This document shows positions 1 through 6,438 of a stretch of 6,438 nucleotides of DNA, in pieces. Both the position numbers and the translations under genes were made by a program. Under the pieces are notes generated by a model. It was given only the letters and a program-made list of their open reading frames with translations. It was not told the DNA's origin and made no database searches. Source of the DNA: Rhodospirillaceae bacterium (GTDB lineage Bacteria > Pseudomonadota > Alphaproteobacteria > Puniceispirillales > Puniceispirillaceae); NCBI GenBank assembly GCA_002721775.1, contig PBLM01000032.1:35366-41803 (forward strand), given 5' to 3'. How positions within the stretch are numbered: position 1 is the stretch's first letter; every line of letters starts with the position of its first letter.

Positions 1-695
1 GCTGCAGAATTTATAATCTGATCAATCGCCTGCATCGAAAAATTAAAAGTCATAAATTCTATCACAGGAAGCAACTCACCAAAGGCAGCGCCTACGCCCA
101 GTCCTGCAAATCCATGTTCCGTTATTGGTGTATCAATGACACGCTTATCCGAAAATTCGTCCAGCAAGCCTTGTGTGACCTTATAAGCGCCCTGATACTC
201 GGCAACCTCTTCACCCATAACAAAAACACGATCATTACTGCGCATTTCTTCTGCCATAGCATCACGCAGGGCTTCACGGACTGTCTGTGTCTTTGTACCT
301 CCGTCCCAATCAAGCTCAGGTAAAGGCGGCAGAACTGACACAGGCATCGCGGCGGGCCCAGTCACAGCCTCAGTTGCAGGTGTTGCAGGCGCAGAGTGGG
401 ATGAAGCTAGAGCTAGCACTGCTGTTTCTCCAGCTTCTGGAAAACCTGTTTCCCCCTCCTCTAGTAATCTGGCAATCACAGTGCCGACAGCCACACCTTC
501 GCTGCCTTCTGCTATGATAATCTCTCCAACAACACCCTCATCTACAACCTCGACTTCCATTGTTGCCTTATCTGTCTCAATTTCAGCAATCACATCACCT
601 GACCTGACGTTATCGCCAGCTTTGACAAGCCATTTTGATAATCGCCCTTCTGTCATGGTTGGCGACAATGCTGGCATCTTAATATCTACAGACAT
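1..695 (-). CDS. pdhB: Pyruvate dehydrogenase E1 subunit beta with N-terminal lipoyl domain (3' end outside window)
   Basis: This is the beta chain of the E1 (pyruvate decarboxylase) component of the pyruvate dehydrogenase complex, which converts pyruvate to acetyl-CoA in the cytoplasm. I translated it from the ATG at 693-695; 231 codons are visible and the frame stays open to the window edge. Residues 1-78 form a biotinyl/lipoyl domain that opens [17 protein letters not shown] or very close to it, with the lipoylation lysine K43 in ETDKATME. Residues about 80-128 are a Pro/Ala/Thr/Glu-rich flexible linker. From about 136 the transketolase-like E1-beta domain starts ([10 protein letters not shown]), with the ThDP-contacting [17 protein letters not shown] at 161-177 and [15 protein letters not shown] near 191-205. 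A lipoyl domain on E1-beta is a known alphaproteobacterial arrangement. An AAAGGA ribosome binding site lies 8 nt upstream, and pdhA ends 27 nt before the start, so the two are surely co-transcribed. The rest of the E1-beta domain lies beyond position 1. Confidence 0.96.
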   Translation of the reverse strand, partial: MSVDIKMPALSPTMTEGRLSKWLVKAGDNVRSGDVIAEIETDKATMEVEVVDEGVVGEIIIAEGSEGVAVGTVIARLLEEGETGFPEAGETAVLALASSHSAPATPATEAVTGPAAMPVSVLPPLPELDWDGGTKTQTVREALRDAMAEEMRSNDRVFVMGEEVAEYQGAYKVTQGLLDEFSDKRVIDTPITEHGFAGLGVGAAFGELLPVIEFMTFNFSMQAIDQIINSA

Positions 696-722
696 AATTC
701 AATCCTTTGAAATTCTATTTGT

Positions 723-1745
723 TCAGGCTATCAGAATATCTGTAAACAGCTCATCCGTCTCAGGCTCTAGACTACTTAGAGCGAAATCAGCTGCGTCCGT
801 AACAACAGCCTTCACCTTTTGATCAATTTTTTTCAGACCGGCCTCATCACCACCTTCGCGCAACAGTAGATCGCGAAGCTGCTCAATCGGGTCGTGCTGC
901 TTTCGCATGGCATCAACCTCATCACGGGTTCTGTATTTGGCAGGATCTGACATAGAGTGACCACGATAACGATAGGTCTTCATCTCCAATATATAAGGAC
1001 CTTTTCCAGACCGGCAATAAAACAGTGCTTCGCGTGCTGCCGCTCTTACAGCAAGAACATCCATTCCATCAACTTGAAGTCCCGGGATACCATAAGATTT
1101 GCCGCGATCTGCAAAATCCTGCCCAGCGGCCGCACGGGAAACAGATGTACCCATGCCATATTGATTATTCTCAATCACAAAAATAATGGGCAGCTTCCAT
1201 AAAGCCGACATATTGAAGGTTTCATACACCTGACCCTGATTGGCTGCGCCGTCACCAAGATAGGCCATGTTTACGCCGCCATCGCCTTTATATTTGTGAG
1301 CAAATGCCAAACCTGCACCAATTGGCACCTGTGCTGCAACGATGCCATGTCCGCCATAAAAGTTCTTTTCTCGACTAAACATATGCATTGAGCCACCTTT
1401 GCCGCGTGAATAGCCATCTTTTCTGCCTGTCAGCTCGGCCATCACGCCTCTGGATTCCATGCCACAAGCCAACATATGGCCGTGGTCTCGATAAGAGGTT
1501 ACAACAGAATCCCCTTCTCCAGCCATGGACTGCATTCCAACGACAACGGCCTCTTGGCCAATGTAAAGGTGACAAAATCCCCCTATATGGCCCATACCGT
1601 AAAGCTGTCCGGCTTTTTCTTCAAACCGACGAATCAAGAGCATTTGCTCGTAAAGCTGTTCGAGAATTTCACGTGACGGCTTGTCATTAATGACTGCCTT
1701 TGGCGGCCGCCCCCGTTTTCGCACTATGTTCTTTTTGCCAGCCAT
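723..1745 (-). CDS. pdhA: Pyruvate dehydrogenase E1 component subunit alpha
   Basis: This 340-residue protein is the ThDP-binding alpha chain of pyruvate dehydrogenase E1, forming an alpha2beta2 heterotetramer with the downstream pdhB product. The thiamine diphosphate motif runs from GDG at 164-166 to NN at 193-194 (GDGAANQGQVYETFNM, then IENNQYGMGTS). Other family hallmarks are FCHLYIGQEAVVVG (57-70), TSYRDHGHML (83-92), the GRKDGYSRGKGGSMH segment (107-121) and the flexible active-site loop TYRYRGHSMSDPAKYRTRDEV (257-277), which holds the serines phosphorylated in mitochondrial homologues. Length and ends match the bacterial alpha/beta-type E1, not the single-chain AceE type. The N-terminus is basic and contains KRGRPPK at 10-16, which resembles an AT-hook core; such Lys/Arg/Pro-rich leaders are variable in this family. 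The ATG at 1743-1745 is preceded by a run of six G residues, four nt away, acting as an unusual ribosome binding site. It stops with TGA. Confidence 0.97.
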   Translation of the reverse strand: MAGKKNIVRKRGRPPKAVINDKPSREILEQLYEQMLLIRRFEEKAGQLYGMGHIGGFCHLYIGQEAVVVGMQSMAGEGDSVVTSYRDHGHMLACGMESRGVMAELTGRKDGYSRGKGGSMHMFSREKNFYGGHGIVAAQVPIGAGLAFAHKYKGDGGVNMAYLGDGAANQGQVYETFNMSALWKLPIIFVIENNQYGMGTSVSRAAAGQDFADRGKSYGIPGLQVDGMDVLAVRAAAREALFYCRSGKGPYILEMKTYRYRGHSMSDPAKYRTRDEVDAMRKQHDPIEQLRDLLLREGGDEAGLKKIDQKVKAVVTDAADFALSSLEPETDELFTDILIA

Positions 1746-1763
1746 TTAACCCCCCATAACCAT
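1746..1763 (-). other. Five-codon minicistron (MVMGG) abutting the pdhA start
   Basis: Reading on the minus strand, ATG GTT ATG GGG GGT TAA ends directly against the pdhA ATG, in the same frame, with no base between stop and start. The six-G stretch that serves as the likely pdhA ribosome binding site lies inside it. A weak AGG sits 5 nt before its own ATG. Translation of so short an ORF would place a terminating ribosome on the pdhA start and could couple or throttle initiation. It may equally be chance, since the only direct evidence is the arrangement itself. Confidence 0.2.
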
Positions 1764-1784
1764 TGTGGCCTACGAGCCCTATTC

Positions 1785-1813
1785 AAGGTATGAGGATGAT
1801 GTCAAAATACCTT
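1785..1813 (-). promoter_or_regulatory. Inverted repeat flanking a TTGACA hexamer upstream of pdhA (candidate operator)
   Basis: AAGGTAT at 1785-1791 and its exact complement ATACCTT at 1807-1813 are separated by 15 nt, with arm centres 22 bp apart, about two helical turns. That spacing suits a dimeric repressor or activator. The minus-strand hexamer TTGACA (1800-1805), a perfect sigma-70 -35 box, lies between the arms. No convincing -10 follows at 16-18 nt (only ATAGGG/AATAGG-like sequence), so its use as a promoter is doubtful. The repeat is not followed by a T-run on either strand, which argues against a terminator. It lies 40-68 nt upstream of the pdhA start, so control of the pdhAB operon is the natural inference. 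Confidence 0.3.
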
Positions 1814-1819
1814 AAGTGC

Positions 1820-1853
1820 AACGATTTTATTATATTGTTTTTAAACGATTTTA
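1820..1853. repeat. 10-bp direct repeat AACGATTTTA, two copies 24 bp apart
   Basis: The plus strand has AACGATTTTA at 1820-1829 and again at 1844-1853, both exact. They bracket the candidate TATAAT: one copy lies at the expected transcription start and the other in the -35/spacer region. Paired sites two helical turns or so apart suggest a regulator binding the pdhA promoter. The function is inferred only from position and identity of the copies. Confidence 0.4.
1829..1834 (-). promoter_or_regulatory. Candidate -10 box (TATAAT) of a pdhA promoter
   Basis: The minus strand reads TATAAT exactly, in a very AT-rich stretch (about 1820-1890) between ftsB and pdhA. Transcription would begin near 1822, giving a leader of about 77 nt that contains the TTGACA-flanking inverted repeat and the MVMGG minicistron. 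No good TTGACA lies 16-18 nt upstream; the sequence there is AAATTA/AATTAA, so recognition would rely on the -10 and AT-rich upstream DNA. In DNA this AT-rich a perfect TATAAT can arise by chance, so confidence is modest. Confidence 0.3.
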
Positions 1854-1890
1854 ATTTATTAAACTTAATTTGAGTTAATTAATGAAGATA

Positions 1891-2214
1891 CTAAAATTTC
1901 AATTTTGTTAGATCAATTGAAATGATCACATCATTTTCGCCATACATGCCTACATTAGCGCGTGCGGTCTCCGCCAGCATATCTGCATCTATCGTTCCAG
2001 AACGCATTAACCTGATCCGGTGTTCTAGAAAATGATTTTGTTTGTCCAACAACGCCAAAATTTCACGAGCTGCCTGTATTTCCCTGTCTATTTCTGACCT
2101 GGCCATTAGGCCGCGTTCACCAACAAATGTGTGGAATCCAAAAAACACCATTAGAATGCCCGTAAGAACAAGTCCGCCAGTTAAGGCAAAAGCGCGGTGA
2201 AACGATTGATGCAT
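1891..2214 (-). CDS. ftsB: Septum formation initiator FtsB/DivIC-like cell division protein
   Basis: This 107-residue bitopic membrane protein has the build of the FtsB/DivIC family: a short cytoplasmic N-terminus, one transmembrane helix at about 8-30 (from AFALTGGLVL to FFGFHTF), then a periplasmic coiled coil at about 38-70 and a small C-terminal segment. The family signature is visible as GERGL at 32-36, an RIRLM motif at 66-70, and the TIDADMLAETARANVGM stretch at 74-90, ending in DVIISI. In other bacteria this protein bridges FtsL and FtsQ in the divisome and helps activate septal peptidoglycan synthesis. Its location between eno and pdhA is the usual alphaproteobacterial context and supports the call. 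The ATG at 2212-2214 is the only start before the membrane helix, although its ribosome binding site is poor (AGAG about 9 nt upstream). It stops with TAG. Confidence 0.88.
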   Translation of the reverse strand: MHQSFHRAFALTGGLVLTGILMVFFGFHTFVGERGLMARSEIDREIQAAREILALLDKQNHFLEHRIRLMRSGTIDADMLAETARANVGMYGENDVIISIDLTKLKF

Positions 2215-2237
2215 GGCATTTAGCTCTGTTGAATTTT

Positions 2238-2271
2238 ATCATACAGGACAGAGTGAATCAAAAAGGATTCA
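2238..2271 (-). promoter_or_regulatory. Palindrome and TATGAT box upstream of ftsB (weak promoter/operator candidate)
   Basis: TGAATC (2254-2259) and GATTCA (2266-2271) form a perfect 6-bp inverted repeat around a 6-nt A-rich centre. Further towards ftsB the minus strand reads TATGAT (2243 to 2238), a fair -10 box about 24 nt from the ftsB ATG. The palindrome covers the place where the matching -35 would lie, but no good -35 sequence is present. It may mark a separate ftsB promoter, or simply be a small hairpin in the eno-ftsB transcript. Confidence 0.2.
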
Positions 2272-2283
2272 ATAGGTCAAGAA

Positions 2284-2304
2284 AAAATCCGAATCGCCGA
2301 TTTT
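2284..2304 (-). terminator. Possible weak AT-rich terminator hairpin downstream of eno
   Basis: On the minus strand AAAATC and GATTTT (outer ends 2304 and 2284) form a 6-bp stem around a 9-nt loop, and the descending arm runs into a T-rich stretch (six T residues, then CTTG). It begins about 40 nt after the enolase stop codon. The stem is short with only one G-C pair, so it would be weak, and partial attenuation between eno and ftsB is the most that can be inferred. Confidence 0.22.
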
Positions 2305-2344
2305 ATTAACGTTTTTATATTTAAGCAGACGATAAAATAGGCAA

Positions 2345-3619
2345 TCACCGTAAAATAGAGCGTCCGGCATACACAGCCTGGTGGCCAAGTTCTTCCTCAA
2401 TTCTCAACAGCTGGTTATACTTTGCCAGCCGATCAGAACGTGACAGCGAACCTGTTTTGATCTGTCCTGCGTTTGTTGCAACTGACAAATCTGCAATAAA
2501 GCTGTCCTCGGTTTCTCCAGACCGATGAGATATCACAACACCAAATCCAGCTTGCTTGGCGTCAGATATAGCCTTCATGGTCTCTGTTAACGTGCCAATT
2601 TGATTCACTTTAACCAAAATGGCGTTGCCTGCCTTGATCTGAATGCCCTTGGTCAAACGCTCAGAGTTCGTCACAAACAAATCATCACCTACAACTTGGA
2701 CGCCATGGCCAATCCTTGCCGTCAGGTCAACAAACCCCTGCCAGTCATCTTCATCAAGCGGATCTTCAACCGACACTATCGGATATTCTTCACAAAGTGC
2801 CGCCCACATATTAACCATTCCCTCCGTACCCAATTTACGCCCTTCCCCGCGCAAATCATAACCGCTGTCCTGATAAAATTCAGATGCAGCTGCATCCAAA
2901 GCTAGGACCACGTCATCACCCAGGTGATAACCTGCTACCTCAACAGAGCGAGCAACAATTTCAAGAGCTTCAGGCGTTGTGTTAATTGCCGGAGCAAAGC
3001 CACCTTCATCCCCAACAGAAACAGACAATTTCATCTTTGACAATTCAGACTTTAGGGCTTGAAAGATTTCTGCACCCATCCTTAGACCATCACTAAAGTT
3101 AGCAGCGCCTACAGGCATAATCATGAATTCCTGGACATCAAGGGAATTATCTGCATGTGCACCCCCATTCAGAATGTTCATCATCGGAGTTGGCAGAATG
3201 TGCGCGTGAATACCGCCCAGATAGCGCCATAACGGCAGCCCTGATGCCTCGGCGGCAGCTCTGGCAACAGCCAAACTGACGCCCAAAATTGCATTAGCAC
3301 CTAGCCGAGCTTTATTTTCAGTACCGTCAAGGCTTATCATATCAGCGTCAATCTGCTGCTGTTCTGTTGCATCCGCACCAGATAGTGCATCAAAAATTTC
3401 AGTATTCACCGCGTTTACAGCGGACAACACACCTTTGCCACCATAGCTGGCCTGTTCGCTATCTCTTTTTTCAATGGCCTCATATGAGCCAGTTGACGCA
3501 CCAGAGGGGACAGCCGCACGACCAAAACTGCCATCATCCAAAAGAACATCAACCTCAACTGTAGGGTTGCCACGAGAATCTAAAATCTGGCGTGCATGAA
3601 GATCACGAATAGCAGACAT
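2345..3619 (-). CDS. eno: Enolase (phosphopyruvate hydratase)
   Basis: This 424-residue enzyme interconverts 2-phosphoglycerate and phosphoenolpyruvate in glycolysis and gluconeogenesis; in many bacteria it is also an RNA degradosome partner. The length matches the bacterial family, and the catalytic set is complete. The mobile SGASTG loop is at 39-44 and H155 is in NGGAHADN. The catalytic acid/base E205 is in GDEGGFAP (203-210). The magnesium ligands are D242 (ALDAAASEF), E285 ([10 protein letters not shown]) and D312 ([10 protein letters not shown]). The base K337 is in LVKVNQIGT, the SHRSGETED signature is at 364-372, and K388 is in [11 protein letters not shown]. The N-terminus ([19 protein letters not shown]) is canonical, which fixes the start at 3617-3619; AAGGA lies 6 nt upstream. 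It begins 32 nt after kdsA and is probably in the same transcript. Its product feeds PEP to the Kdo8P synthase encoded just upstream. It stops with TGA. Confidence 0.99.
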   Translation of the reverse strand: MSAIRDLHARQILDSRGNPTVEVDVLLDDGSFGRAAVPSGASTGSYEAIEKRDSEQASYGGKGVLSAVNAVNTEIFDALSGADATEQQQIDADMISLDGTENKARLGANAILGVSLAVARAAAEASGLPLWRYLGGIHAHILPTPMMNILNGGAHADNSLDVQEFMIMPVGAANFSDGLRMGAEIFQALKSELSKMKLSVSVGDEGGFAPAINTTPEALEIVARSVEVAGYHLGDDVVLALDAAASEFYQDSGYDLRGEGRKLGTEGMVNMWAALCEEYPIVSVEDPLDEDDWQGFVDLTARIGHGVQVVGDDLFVTNSERLTKGIQIKAGNAILVKVNQIGTLTETMKAISDAKQAGFGVVISHRSGETEDSFIADLSVATNAGQIKTGSLSRSDRLAKYNQLLRIEEELGHQAVYAGRSILR

Positions 3620-3651
3620 AGGCTTTCCTTTCTAAGGCCTTTTGGCCGTAT

Positions 3652-4470
3652 TTAGCTCTGTGCAACTTCAGCAAGACGGGACAACTTAACCAACAAATCT
3701 GGCATCTGTTCAAGAGGAACCATGTTAGGCCCATCAGATGGGGCATGGTCAGGATCCTGATGTGATTCCATAAACAGGCCATCAACGCCAACAGCAACAG
3801 CAGCCTTTGCTAGAACGGGTACAAATTCACTTTGCCCACCCGACGCCCCACCAAGTCCGCCAGGCTGCTGAACCGAATGCGTCGCATCAAATATGACAGG
3901 AAAGCCTGTTGCCCTCATCTGCGGCAGGCTTCGCATATCACTGACCAATGTGTTATAACCAAATGAGGTGCCGCGTTCTGTTAACAATACGCGCTCATTC
4001 CCAGACTGCAATAGCTTATCAGCAACATGCCTCATGTCCCAGGGTGCTAAAAACTGACCTTTCTTGACATTGATCACCGCCCCCGTGCGAGCAGCAGCCA
4101 CCAGCAAATCAGTCTGCCGGCATAAAAAAGCCGGTATCTGCAAAATATCAACAGCCTCAGCAGTAACGGCGCACTGTTCGGGCGAGTGAACATCTGTAAG
4201 CACAGGTCAGCCCAGAGCTGCTTTCACGTCAGCTAATATCTGAATGCCTTTATCAAGACCAACCCCCCGCTGTGCGGAAAAGGATGTCCGGTTTGCTTTG
4301 TCAAAAGATGATTTATAAACAAAATTCATCCCAGCCGAATTGGCAGCTTTTTGAAGAGCTTCAGCATGAAACAGAGCGTGATCCCGCCCCTCAATCTGGC
4401 AAGGCCCAGAAATCAGCAATAAAGAGGCATCATCGCCTATTTCAAACTCAGGAAGCGAGATCTTCAGCAT
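3652..4470 (-). pseudogene. kdsA: 3-deoxy-D-manno-octulosonate 8-phosphate synthase, interrupted by one in-frame TGA (codon 88)
   Basis: The product condenses phosphoenolpyruvate with arabinose 5-phosphate to make Kdo 8-phosphate, the precursor of the Kdo core of lipopolysaccharide. The frame spans 272 codons, the normal family length, and is conserved on both sides of a single TGA at 4207-4209. Codons 1-87 (ending ILADVKAALG) and codons 89-272 (starting [12 protein letters not shown]) are in the same frame, with no indel. The metal-dependent class is indicated by C24 in ISGPCQIEG, H198 in [13 protein letters not shown]235 in [13 protein letters not shown] and D246 in PSDGPN. Also present are SSFDKANRTS (54-63), [12 protein letters not shown] (112-123), [12 protein letters not shown] (134-145) and [11 protein letters not shown] (163-173). 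Start: ATG with GGAG 8 nt upstream, 48 nt after pyrG. The residue lost is at a variable position (Val or Leu in known homologues) just before a core strand. Untranslated past codon 88, the product would be a dead TIM-barrel fragment. A GTG at 4203 could restart the second part, but no ribosome binding site supports it. A sequencing error in an intact gene is quite possible. Confidence 0.93.
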
Positions 4471-4518
4471 GTTTTATTCTCCGCATAAAGAAGGTCTGCG
4501 TCTTCATAAATGAATCTG

Positions 4519-6438
<1,920 letters not shown>

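Noticed and set aside
1841..1885. TTAA repeats resembling CtrA boxes (TTAA-N7-TTAA) between ftsB and pdhA
   Set aside because: The pairs I find have 4, 6 or 10 nt spacers, not 7, and TTAA is common in such AT-rich DNA.
3636..3647. GGCC-TTTT-GGCC palindrome between kdsA and eno
   Set aside because: Only a 4-bp stem and no T-run after it on the minus strand. It overlaps the region just before the eno ribosome binding site and cannot be distinguished from chance.
4175..4192. Hairpin (TGTTC / GAACA, 8-nt loop) 14 nt after the kdsA TGA, at a distance like a bacterial SECIS element
   Set aside because: The stem has only 5 bp, the loop ACTCGCCC lacks the GU expected in the SelB-binding apical loop, and codon 88 is not a catalytic or conserved cysteine position. 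Selenocysteine insertion is not supported; the hairpin is probably chance within coding sequence.
4207..4209. UGA reassigned to tryptophan in this organism
   Set aside because: pdhA, eno and pyrG all end with TGA at the expected family C-termini, and tryptophans here use TGG (for example APWD in kdsA). One interrupted gene does not support a changed code.

Overview
The window carries a conserved alphaproteobacterial housekeeping cluster. Every gene lies on the minus strand, so transcription runs from high to low coordinates: secG (5' end outside the window), pyrG, kdsA, eno, ftsB/divIC-like, pdhA, and pdhB (3' end outside). This gene order, together with an N-terminal lipoyl domain fused to the pyruvate dehydrogenase E1-beta subunit, is typical of Alphaproteobacteria. 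Base composition looks moderate to slightly AT-rich by eye (not computed), which would suit a marine lineage such as SAR116, but that placement is only a guess.

Layout from the top of the transcript: the end of SecG (6212-6438) is followed after about 50 nt by CTP synthase (4519-6162, possibly starting at a TTG at 6153). After 48 nt comes 3-deoxy-D-manno-octulosonate 8-phosphate synthase (3652-4470), and 32 nt later enolase (2345-3619). A 130-nt AT-rich spacer with small inverted repeats precedes the short septum protein FtsB/DivIC (1891-2214). A second AT-rich spacer of 145 nt holds plausible promoter and operator signals in front of pdhA (723-1745), and pdhB follows 27 nt later (1-695). No stretch longer than 300 nt is without a gene.

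Functionally the cluster joins lower glycolysis (enolase, then pyruvate dehydrogenase E1 making acetyl-CoA) to nucleotide supply (CTP), which is also the activating nucleotide for Kdo. It also includes Kdo synthesis for lipopolysaccharide, protein export (SecG) and division (FtsB).

The main anomaly is kdsA. Its reading frame is intact and well conserved from end to end except for one in-frame TGA at codon 88 (4207-4209). TGA is an ordinary stop for pdhA, eno and pyrG here, so code reassignment is unlikely. Base-call error, recent nonsense mutation or leaky read-through remain open. The ftsB-pdhA spacer is the other place worth attention: a 10-bp direct repeat brackets a perfect TATAAT, a 7-bp inverted repeat flanks a perfect TTGACA, and a five-codon minicistron abuts the pdhA start. 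I see no mobile element, CRISPR array, RNA gene, defence locus or unknown multi-gene system in this window.
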